From positions 1 through 5,946 of the forward strand of contig JAVESW010000081.1 in NCBI GenBank assembly GCA_034006405.1: DNA of 5,946 nucleotides, written 5' to 3'. This document shows, piece by piece, positions 1 through 5,348 of the stretch. The stretch comes from JALNYB01 sp023230065. GTDB lineage: Archaea > Thermoplasmatota > Thermoplasmata > Methanomassiliicoccales > Methanomethylophilaceae. Both the position numbers and the translations under genes were made by a program. A model generated the notes under the pieces. That model did no database searches. It saw only the letters and a list, made by a program, of their open reading frames with translations, and was not told the DNA's origin. Numbering within the stretch: position 1 is the first letter of the stretch; the number at the start of each line of letters is the position of its first letter.

Positions 1-21
1 TCGTATTGTTCCTACCTTTTG

Positions 22-29
22 TTTATTAA
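22..29 (+). promoter_or_regulatory. Candidate TATA box for the flavoprotein-apgM operon
   Basis: TTTATTAA lies about 26 nt upstream of a predicted transcription start near position 52, which would give a leader of about 25 nt holding the SD at 65-69. A competing AT-rich box, ATATACAT at 51-58, would instead give a leaderless transcript, but the presence of an SD favours the upstream box. Inferred from archaeal promoter spacing only. Confidence 0.35.
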
Positions 30-64
30 TGTGAAATTCTTTCAAGGTGCATATACATAGAAGT

Positions 65-69
65 AGGTG
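65..69 (+). promoter_or_regulatory. SD sequence deciding the flavoprotein start
   Basis: AGGTG matches the archaeal SD consensus GGAGGTGAT and lies 8 nt before ATG 78. It overlaps the in-frame GTG at 69, which makes that GTG an unlikely start. Confidence 0.6.
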
Positions 70-77
70 TGATTCAA

Positions 78-656
78 ATGAAGGTCGTTGCTTTTAACTG
101 TAGTCCGAGAAAAGACGGAAATACCAGCCATATGATCAAAGAGATTCTCAGAGTCTTGGAATCCGAAGGGATCGAAACAGAATTCGTACAGGTCGGAGGA
201 AGCGATCTTCACGGATGCAGAGCATGCGGTGCATGTGGTAAGAGCAAGAATATGAAATGTATATACGATGATGATATTGTTAATGAATGTATTTCAAAGA
301 TGGCTGCCGCGGACGGAATTATCATAGGTTCGCCAACTTATTTTGCAGATGTGACAACTGAAGCAAAAGCATTGATCGATAGGGCAGGATATGTTATCAG
401 AGCAAACGGAATATTTACCAATAGGAAGGTCGGAGCTGCGGTGAGTGCAGTGAGGCGTGCAGGTTCCATACATACACTAGATTCGATAACACATTTATTC
501 ACGATCAACGGCATGTACGTTGTAGGTTCGTCTTATTGGGGTATGAGTCTTTCTCGCAAGGAAGGAGACTTCGAGAATGACAAAGAGGGCGTAAAGACCA
601 TGCAAGATCTCGGTTCCAATATGGCTTGGATCCTTAAAAAAATCAATGGGGAATAA
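78..656 (+). CDS. Iron-sulfur flavoprotein, NADPH-dependent FMN reductase-like (flavodoxin fold)
   Basis: The 192-residue product is a cytosolic flavodoxin-fold redox protein of the Isf / NADPH-dependent FMN reductase family. What is visible: beta-1 followed by the FMN phosphate loop SPRKDGNT (residues 9-16), a compact Cys motif C47-x2-C50-x2-C53-x7-C61 between the first and second flavin-binding segments, and GSPTYF (84-89), the usual second FMN-contact loop. The Cys spacing is close to that known for methanogen Isf, which holds a 4Fe-4S cluster beside FMN, so electron transfer between ferredoxin-like donors and an unknown acceptor is inferred; O2/H2O2 detoxification has been proposed for the family. 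I chose ATG 78 rather than the in-frame GTG at 69 because AGGTG at 65-69 sits 8 nt upstream and because family members begin directly with the MKVV-type strand. The gene ends 2 nt before the phosphoglycerate mutase gene, so the two are probably cotranscribed. The exact partner is unknown. Confidence 0.88.
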   Translation: MKVVAFNCSPRKDGNTSHMIKEILRVLESEGIETEFVQVGGSDLHGCRACGACGKSKNMKCIYDDDIVNECISKMAAADGIIIGSPTYFADVTTEAKALIDRAGYVIRANGIFTNRKVGAAVSAVRRAGSIHTLDSITHLFTINGMYVVGSSYWGMSLSRKEGDFENDKEGVKTMQDLGSNMAWILKKINGE

Positions 657-658
657 AA

Positions 659-1903
659 TTGTCATCAATTAAAAAGAAGATTCTAATAATAGTCATGGAC
701 GGTCTTGGAGATCGCGGATGTAAAGAACTCAACGGATTGACTCCGTTGCAGGCTACGAACACGCCCAATTTAGACTGGTTCACAAAGAATGGTATCGCAG
801 GAACGTGTGATACGGTCGCTCCAGGAGTAAGGCCTGGAAGCGATACTTCGCATCTTTCCATATTAGGATACGATCCCTTGAAGGTCTACACTGGTCGCGG
901 ACCCTTCGAAGCAGCAGGTATCGGCCTTATAGGAAAATATGGAGATGTGGCATTCAGATGTAATTTTTCATCATGCGATGAGCATATGAATATCACAGAC
1001 CGTCGTGCAGGAAGAATAAAGGCACCCGAGACGACAGAGCTTGTTAAAGCCCTTCAGGGAATGAATATAGACGGTATCGAATGCATCATCAAAGAAGGAA
1101 CAGAGCACAGAGCCGCACTTGTTTTAAGAGGTCCTGGACTTTCGTCACAGGTAACAGATGCAGATTCACATGATCTTGGTCCGCTTCACACATCTATGGG
1201 AATAGATGGATCCAAAGAAGCTGATTTCACAGCATCGATAGTTAACAAATTTGTAAAGGAATCATACAATAGATTAAAGGATCACCCGGTCAATAAGAAG
1301 AGGATAGCAGAAGGATCAGCTCCTGCAAACATTCTTGTTCCCAGAGGTGCTGGTTCTTTCCCAAATATTCAGTCTTTTCCGGAAAAATACGGTATGACTG
1401 CTGCGTGTGTCGCAGGCGTAGGGATGATCAAGGGAATCTGCGGGGTATGTGGACTCGATGTCCTAGACCTTCCCAAGGAATGTACAGGCGGAGTGGATTC
1501 TGATTTCACATTAAAGGCAAAGGTCGCTCTAGAGGCATTGAAGACACACGAATTCATCTTGATGAATTGCAAGGCACCCGATGTCTGCGGCCATGATTCT
1601 AATCCTAAGCTTAAATGTGACATAATCGAGAGATTGGATATTATGGCAGGATATATCAAGGATCACTTCCCAGAGGACCTTGTCATTGTATTCACAGCCG
1701 ATCACAGCACACCGTGTTCATTAGGAGATCACAGTGGTGACCCTGTCCCAATAACGATCTATACTCCAGGTAATGTAATGGATGATGCAGATACATTCAG
1801 TGAATCCGGATGTGCCCACGGACGTATCGGACGTATCAGAGGTCATTATATTGTGCCGATATGTCTGGATCTTGCCGATCGCACTCCGAAATACGGTGCA
1901 TGA
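659..1903 (+). CDS. apgM: 2,3-bisphosphoglycerate-independent phosphoglycerate mutase, archaeal type
   Basis: This enzyme interconverts 3-phosphoglycerate and 2-phosphoglycerate in glycolysis/gluconeogenesis, using two divalent metals and a phosphoserine intermediate (alkaline phosphatase superfamily). The 414 residues match the usual archaeal length of about 400-415. Visible motifs are MDGLGDRG with metal ligand D14, SDTSHLSILGYD with S61 as the probable nucleophile by alignment with bacterial NSEVGH, GRGPFEAAGIGL (79-90), ITDRRAGRI (112-120), NPKLKCD preceded by D308 and GHD (311-313), ADHSTP with D348 and H349, and GDHSGDPVPI (357-366). All expected metal-binding and catalytic positions appear intact. 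The start is TTG at 659, because the first in-frame ATG (695) lies just before the catalytic Asp and would remove the first beta strand; TGGGGA at 647-652 is a plausible SD 6 nt upstream. It follows the flavoprotein gene by 2 nt. Its stop abuts the stop of the convergent pilin-like gene. Confidence 0.95.
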   Translation: MSSIKKKILIIVMDGLGDRGCKELNGLTPLQATNTPNLDWFTKNGIAGTCDTVAPGVRPGSDTSHLSILGYDPLKVYTGRGPFEAAGIGLIGKYGDVAFRCNFSSCDEHMNITDRRAGRIKAPETTELVKALQGMNIDGIECIIKEGTEHRAALVLRGPGLSSQVTDADSHDLGPLHTSMGIDGSKEADFTASIVNKFVKESYNRLKDHPVNKKRIAEGSAPANILVPRGAGSFPNIQSFPEKYGMTAACVAGVGMIKGICGVCGLDVLDLPKECTGGVDSDFTLKAKVALEALKTHEFILMNCKAPDVCGHDSNPKLKCDIIERLDIMAGYIKDHFPEDLVIVFTADHSTPCSLGDHSGDPVPITIYTPGNVMDDADTFSESGCAHGRIGRIRGHYIVPICLDLADRTPKYGA

Positions 1904-2347
1904 TCAGTAAAGATACAATTCAAAGGTTAATGTTCCGCCGAATGTTACTGTTGAGTTGGTGATATAACCGGAGACAGGATTTCCGTCTCCGGTTCCCAAA
2001 CTTATTACTTTTCCACTATATTTCAAATTCAATAGATATGAGTCAGGTCTCTCTGTAAGGGCATCTAAAACAGTTACGATATAATCGTTTATGGATGAAT
2101 CACCTGTGACGACTGCTGCTGCCAGAAGATCTGTTAGCGACACTACAGAAGAATCATTAGTGTTCATGAGATCAGAAATTCTGAAGTCAGACGATAATAA
2201 TTGATTGGAAACATCTGAGGCATCGTTCATTATGAATTCCTCGTCTCCTGCATTGGCATAAAGTGCTGCTACGGCTAGGGAGATGATAATTATGAAGATC
2301 ATTGCATCTACAATTGCTGTAATGCCTTTTTTGTTCTTCAGATACAT
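1904..2347 (-). CDS. Small pilin-like protein with class III-type signal sequence
   Basis: This 147-residue protein has a short basic N-terminus ending in KNKKG (4-8), followed at once by a hydrophobic helix (about 9-31) with one acidic residue, D14, near its start. That layout is typical of archaeal type IV pilins and pseudopilins cut by the prepilin peptidase (PibD/EppA type) after KKG, which would leave the protein anchored by the helix with its remaining ~115 residues outside. The outer part has the Asp/Ser-rich stretch after the helix (DASDVSNQLL, 41-50), then a predicted mixed alpha/beta domain ending in beta strands (TFELYLY). I do not recognise a named family. The start overlaps the upstream pilin-like gene by 10 nt and has a strong SD (GAGGTGG) inside that gene, so the two are translationally coupled. 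A minor pilin or pseudopilin role is inferred. A membrane protein unrelated to pili remains possible. Confidence 0.72.
   Translation of the reverse strand: MYLKNKKGITAIVDAMIFIIIISLAVAALYANAGDEEFIMNDASDVSNQLLSSDFRISDLMNTNDSSVVSLTDLLAAAVVTGDSSINDYIVTVLDALTERPDSYLLNLKYSGKVISLGTGDGNPVSGYITNSTVTFGGTLTFELYLY
1966..1994. repeat. Perfect 10-bp inverted repeat in the 3' part of a pilin-like gene
   Basis: Arms AACCGGAGAC (1966-1975) and GTCTCCGGTT (1985-1994) pair perfectly around a 9-nt loop. It lies 63 nt downstream of the apgM stop, inside the convergent gene. It could form a hairpin in either transcript. There is no long T-run directly after it on either strand, so a classical terminator is not supported. 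Confidence 0.6.
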
Positions 2348-2742
2348 ATGGCCACCTCAAAAATTATAGGGATCGACCGACCATCATTTGTTGGAATAGA
2401 TCTTACAAATTTTTCTCCTGTTATCTCGTTGTCCATAAAACCAACAGAGAATCTCAAATCACAGTCAACGATGTTGCCTGGCGATATACAATTTACGATT
2501 ATTCCGCGATAACCATTCTTATCCGCGAATTCTATGAGCTTTTCGGAGATGTTTCCTGTGACCACTTCGTTCTCTATGACAATAATATCAACGAGATCCC
2601 TGTCGAACTCAGGAAGGTCGTCATTCGAGGGTATTCCATCGTATGCGATTATTGCCACATATGCAGAAAGTACAATGGTCACTACCATCACTGACATTAG
2701 TACTTCAGGAAATCCTATGTCTCCTTTTTTATTCAATCTCAT
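2338..2742 (-). CDS. Small pilin-like protein with class III-type signal sequence (first gene of pair)
   Basis: This 134-residue protein begins with RLNKKG (2-7), then D8 and a hydrophobic helix (about 9-34) holding E13 near its start. This is close to the archaeal prepilin pattern of a basic n-region, a KG cleavage site and a helix with an early acidic residue. The acidic residue is at +6 after the presumed cut rather than the common +5, and a Pro (P12) precedes it. Residues 35-134 would lie outside; they include an acidic stretch (DDLPEFDRD, 41-49) and two cysteines about 13 residues apart (C90, C104 region) that could pair. No SD precedes the ATG, but a TATA-like box sits about 28 nt upstream, which points to a leaderless mRNA. 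It overlaps the next pilin-like gene by 10 nt and starts 50 nt after the U32 gene on the same strand. A minor-pilin or pseudopilin role is inferred, not shown. Confidence 0.7.
   Translation of the reverse strand: MRLNKKGDIGFPEVLMSVMVVTIVLSAYVAIIAYDGIPSNDDLPEFDRDLVDIIVIENEVVTGNISEKLIEFADKNGYRGIIVNCISPGNIVDCDLRFSVGFMDNEITGEKFVRSIPTNDGRSIPIIFEVAICI
2352..2358 (-). promoter_or_regulatory. SD sequence for the second pilin-like gene
   Basis: Read on the minus strand this is GAGGTGG, followed by CCAT and then the ATG at 2347-2345. It lies inside the last codons of the upstream pilin-like gene, so ribosomes finishing that gene can start the next one. This supports both the start choice and coupled expression of the pair. 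Confidence 0.75.
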
Positions 2743-2766
2743 GACAGACTATTCGTCTTTTTAGAG

Positions 2767-2774
2767 TTTAAATA
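2767..2774 (-). promoter_or_regulatory. Candidate TATA box for the pilin-like gene pair
   Basis: On the minus strand this reads TATTTAAA, centred about 28 nt upstream of the ATG at 2742. With normal archaeal spacing the transcript would begin at or just before the ATG, which fits the absence of an SD there. It implies that the pair can be transcribed independently of the U32 gene that ends 50 nt upstream. Confidence 0.55.
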
Positions 2775-2792
2775 GTGGAAGTTACAGTTAAT

Positions 2793-4700
2793 TTAATTTA
2801 TGGCCTTAAGATAGGCTCCGTAATTTATGCTTCCACACATTTCTGTGATCTTTCCTTTGTTAGAAAGATTTCCTGTGGCATACGCTTCTGCTACCAGCTT
2901 TGTTAATTGTGTAGGACGTTTTCTTACATCTATTCCTATGGAATCCACACCGATATGTTGCAATTCTTTTGTATAAGGCAGCAACATAAGATCAGATGAG
3001 TTGAGGAAGTGCGATAGTCCTTCTGAATCTTTATACACGGGAAATTCGAATTCTTTTTCGTCTATTAGAATGCCATTGCCCATGTTAGGGTCTCTGGAGC
3101 ACATTATCTCGGTTCTTCCAAAAGACATGACCTCAATGCGTCCAGAATAATGTTTTGCAATGCTTTCGATATCGATCTTTGATAATTCCACAGACAGTGT
3201 CGTTTGATACATATCTGTTGGAAAGTCAAAGTTGAACATATTCATATGATAACTCCCATAGATTCTGCAGTCCTCATTGGTTTTGATTTGATGAGGACTG
3301 TGTATCATAATTGAATCGTATGAATATTTTATCTTACCCAGGGGGAAGAATCTTGGAATATTCATTACACATTCTATGTTTGCTTTGTCACACATCTTCT
3401 TCGCTTCAGGGAAATATTCATTCATGTCGAAGTAGACGCGTTTTGCATGGGGAATAACTACATCGAGATTTTTGAGAGAATTAACATAGAATGATATGTC
3501 GGGTCTTTTGCCTTTAATACGATTAGATAGTTTGCCATTGTGTCTTATCGGCATTCTTCTGCTTAGACCTGTGAATTTAGGTGCGGGACCTACAAGATTT
3601 TTGATCTCATCTATGCGAGGATCGAACGTTCTGTAGATGTCGTATTCTCCGTCTTCTATTTTGAACGGTACCATTACTTTACCGACATTTGATATTTTGA
3701 ATCCGCCGATCTTGTTCTCTCCGCTGAATATAGACAATCCGTCTTTAATATTGACAGGTTCTTTGAATTCATATGTATCGAATTTACGGTCTGTTATACG
3801 GATCCTTCCGAGGTAAAATCCTCTGTTATCTGCGAATATGTATTGTACGGGAGATTTTACGCCACCGAAATATCCCTCGCAGACACCTCTATTGAATACG
3901 GTTTTCAGAAGAGCATCGGTTTCTGCGATATCTTCTTTGGATGCGCCTTTATTGGCCATGGAATAGACATTTGTTGCGAGATATGCATAGGCCTGACTTC
4001 TCATTCTTCCTTCTATCTTAGCGGATGTTATACCAATCGATTCCAATTTAGGAAGCCAGTCGACGCCGTAAAGATCTGCGCTGCTTAGAAGATATCCTTC
4101 TTTTGTTCCGAATTTGTATCTCTTTCTGCATGGTTGTGCGCATTGTCCTCTGTTACCGCTCCTTCCTCCAGCAAGACTGGAGAATAGACACCCTCCTGAA
4201 AGGCAATAACACATCGCCCCCTGGACGAAAACTTCCGTATCTACTGGAGAATCTTTTACTACCTCCGAGAGTTCTTCGAAGGTGAGTTCTCTTGAAAGAA
4301 CCGCACGGTCGATATCATTATTCGAACACCATTCTAGGCCTGCTGCAGAATGGATGCCCATTTGAGTGGAAGCATGTTTATCGATATCTATATTGTATAT
4401 TGCTTTTAGAAGACCCAGATCTTGAATCAGGACAGCGTCAGCTGCAATATTATTAAGGAATTTTACATAAGATATGGCATCTTCCATTTCGGAATCTTTT
4501 ATCAGGGTATTCACTGTAACGTAAACTTTGACCCTTGCATCGTGGGCATAATTTATTGCTCCCTGTAATTCTTGATCCGTAAAATTATCAGAGAACGCTC
4601 TCGCACCAAAAGACTTGCCACCAAGATAGACAGCATCGCAGCCTCCTTTCACAGAAGCAACCAATCCTTCAGGAGAGCCCGCAGGCGCCAATATCTCCAT
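2793..4700 (-). CDS. U32-family protein, RlhA-like (putative RNA hydroxylase)
   Basis: This 635-residue protein belongs to the peptidase U32 family, whose studied bacterial members are mostly iron-sulfur, prephenate-dependent RNA hydroxylases rather than proteases (RlhA on 23S rRNA, TrhP on tRNA). The first ~300 residues form the U32 barrel: LAPAGSPEGL (4-13), DAVYLGG (22-28), ASTQMGIHS (110-118), and the signature EVFVQGAMC (156-164) followed by C166, C171, C187 and C191, with KIEGRMRS (228-235) afterwards. The signature fits the family pattern except for Phe173 where an aliphatic residue is usual. Residues ~290-390 match the position of the middle domain of long U32 proteins, and ~400-600 look like a second, degenerate barrel half (EVMSFGRTEIMCS, 523-535). 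Total length is close to E. coli RlhA (about 650), which makes an rRNA target more likely than tRNA; the archaeal substrate is unknown. A TATA-like box about 26 nt before ATG suggests a near-leaderless mRNA. Confidence 0.88.
   Translation of the reverse strand: MEILAPAGSPEGLVASVKGGCDAVYLGGKSFGARAFSDNFTDQELQGAINYAHDARVKVYVTVNTLIKDSEMEDAISYVKFLNNIAADAVLIQDLGLLKAIYNIDIDKHASTQMGIHSAAGLEWCSNNDIDRAVLSRELTFEELSEVVKDSPVDTEVFVQGAMCYCLSGGCLFSSLAGGRSGNRGQCAQPCRKRYKFGTKEGYLLSSADLYGVDWLPKLESIGITSAKIEGRMRSQAYAYLATNVYSMANKGASKEDIAETDALLKTVFNRGVCEGYFGGVKSPVQYIFADNRGFYLGRIRITDRKFDTYEFKEPVNIKDGLSIFSGENKIGGFKISNVGKVMVPFKIEDGEYDIYRTFDPRIDEIKNLVGPAPKFTGLSRRMPIRHNGKLSNRIKGKRPDISFYVNSLKNLDVVIPHAKRVYFDMNEYFPEAKKMCDKANIECVMNIPRFFPLGKIKYSYDSIMIHSPHQIKTNEDCRIYGSYHMNMFNFDFPTDMYQTTLSVELSKIDIESIAKHYSGRIEVMSFGRTEIMCSRDPNMGNGILIDEKEFEFPVYKDSEGLSHFLNSSDLMLLPYTKELQHIGVDSIGIDVRKRPTQLTKLVAEAYATGNLSNKGKITEMCGSINYGAYLKAIN
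3268..3300. repeat. Perfect 10-bp inverted repeat inside the U32 gene
   Basis: Arms CAGTCCTCAT (3268-3277) and ATGAGGACTG (3291-3300) flank a 13-nt loop. In the U32 mRNA the hairpin would fall in the segment encoding roughly residues 467-478, between the middle domain and the degenerate second barrel half. No function is known; it may be chance. Confidence 0.55.
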
Positions 4701-4722
4701 AGTACCTATTAAGGTCTCCGCA

Positions 4723-4730
4723 TTTAATAT
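4723..4730 (-). promoter_or_regulatory. Candidate TATA box for the U32 gene
   Basis: On the minus strand this reads ATATTAAA, centred about 26 nt upstream of the ATG at 4700, so a leaderless or near-leaderless mRNA is predicted. A weak AGGT close to the ATG could instead serve as an SD for a longer transcript. Only the spacing and composition support this. Confidence 0.4.
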
Positions 4731-4756
4731 CTTGTCGTTTAAAAGATCTTGTGGAT

Positions 4757-4786
4757 TATATTAATTGTAGGGTTTTTCTTTAATAG
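4757..4786 (+). promoter_or_regulatory. Candidate promoter for the Cys-rich protein/ATPase genes
   Basis: Two TATA-like boxes are present. TTTAATAG (4779-4786) is about 29 nt before ATG 4812 and would give a leaderless transcript, in keeping with the lack of a good SD. TATATTAAT (4757-4765) is the better match by composition but would give a leader of about 25 nt carrying only a weak AGTGA-type SD. The region faces the U32 promoter, so the 111-nt gap between the two starts is a divergent promoter. Confidence 0.4.
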
Positions 4787-4811
4787 ATTATGAAGTGAAA
4801 TCCTACAAATC

Positions 4812-5348
4812 ATGAATACGATAAAAAAATTCTGTTTGGCTGTAAACAAGAAAAAGGAACAGTCATCGGACGTTGAGATCATAGGTGAAACATTATGTAT
4901 AGACTGCAGGAAATGTATGCAGATTCCAGATATAAGATCTTCAGATTGTGTAAAGTGCATAGTTTGCAATATTTCCAAATGTGGAAATTCGGAAAGGATC
5001 AAACTAAGAACAAGCAAGGATGTTGAGATATCTGGTATTGCAGCGGATATATTGTGCGATATGGCATTTTTGGATAGATCTGCACACACTATTTCGAGGT
5101 CGGAAAAGTCTCATTCCTGCAACAATTGTGAATTTTCATGCTTGAATATATTCAATGCTGCATGGCAGGGATTTCCAGATCCTTTTTTTGAATCAGCCAG
5201 AGAAAAATTATTGACATTCAGACCTACGAACAGGGATTGCGACATTTGTCTTCAGAAGACATATCGTGCGTTGGATCAAGCCGAATTGGGTCTTAACAAC
5301 ATCAAAAAGAAGGTATCTTTAGAAGCTGCAAAGACAGGGGTGATATGA
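4812..5348 (+). CDS. Cys-rich protein of unknown function, coupled to secretion-type ATPase gene
   Basis: I do not recognise this 178-residue protein. It has no signal peptide or membrane helix and 15 cysteines, nearly all in clusters: C29-x2-C32-x2-C35, C46-x2-C49-x2-C52-x4-C57, C103-x2-C106-x3-C110 and C143-x2-C146, plus lone C8 and C82. These could bind zinc or one or more Fe-S clusters; the first block recalls a ferredoxin-like spacing but lacks the trailing CP. Between the clusters is a beta-rich segment (residues 60-80), an aromatic patch FPDPFF (121-126), and a charged C-terminal helix (about 148-175). The gene ends with TGA immediately followed, in the same frame, by the ATG of the putative secretion/pilus ATPase, so the two are surely cotranscribed and translationally linked. 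A cytosolic partner or regulator of that ATPase is inferred; a split N-terminal domain of the ATPase is the main alternative. The ATG lacks an SD and is probably leaderless. Confidence 0.8.
   Translation: MNTIKKFCLAVNKKKEQSSDVEIIGETLCIDCRKCMQIPDIRSSDCVKCIVCNISKCGNSERIKLRTSKDVEISGIAADILCDMAFLDRSAHTISRSEKSHSCNNCEFSCLNIFNAAWQGFPDPFFESAREKLLTFRPTNRDCDICLQKTYRALDQAELGLNNIKKKVSLEAAKTGVI
5337..5344 (+). promoter_or_regulatory. SD sequence for the putative ATPase gene
   Basis: GGGGTGAT closely matches the archaeal SD consensus and lies in the last codons of the Cys-rich gene, ending 4 nt before ATG 5349. It argues that the ATPase has its own initiation site just after the TGA, rather than depending on stop readthrough. 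Confidence 0.65.

Noticed and set aside
643..861. Minus-strand open frame of 72 codons
   Set aside because: It lies almost wholly antisense to the start of apgM, whose protein motifs are unmistakable, and its translation shows no recognisable domain.
1369..1659. Minus-strand open frame of 96 codons
   Set aside because: It is antisense to the conserved C-terminal half of apgM and has no supporting SD, promoter or motif.
1820..1837. Tandem 9-bp direct repeat GGACGTATC x2
   Set aside because: It encodes Gly-Arg-Ile-Gly-Arg-Ile, part of a conserved C-terminal stretch of the mutase, so protein constraint explains it.
2534..2764. Plus-strand open frame of 76 codons
   Set aside because: It is antisense to the first pilin-like gene, which has a better signal sequence, promoter spacing and coupled neighbour.
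2743..2792. Terminator between the U32 gene and the pilin-like pair
   Set aside because: No hairpin with a T-run and no long T-run on the minus strand was found in these 50 nt; some readthrough from the U32 gene is possible.
3843..4285. Two plus-strand open frames (81 and 60 codons)
   Set aside because: Both are antisense to the conserved U32 barrel and Cys signature. The cysteines in their translations have no recognisable spacing.
4739..5089. Minus-strand open frame of 116 codons
   Set aside because: It is antisense to the first Cys clusters of the plus-strand gene and overlaps the divergent promoter region. The plus-strand frame is supported by patterned cysteines and coupling to the next gene.
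5346..5348. TGA recoded as selenocysteine or another amino acid
   Set aside because: A strong SD and an ATG directly follow, no recoding element is visible downstream, and TGA also ends apgM and both pilin-like genes here, so it is an ordinary stop.
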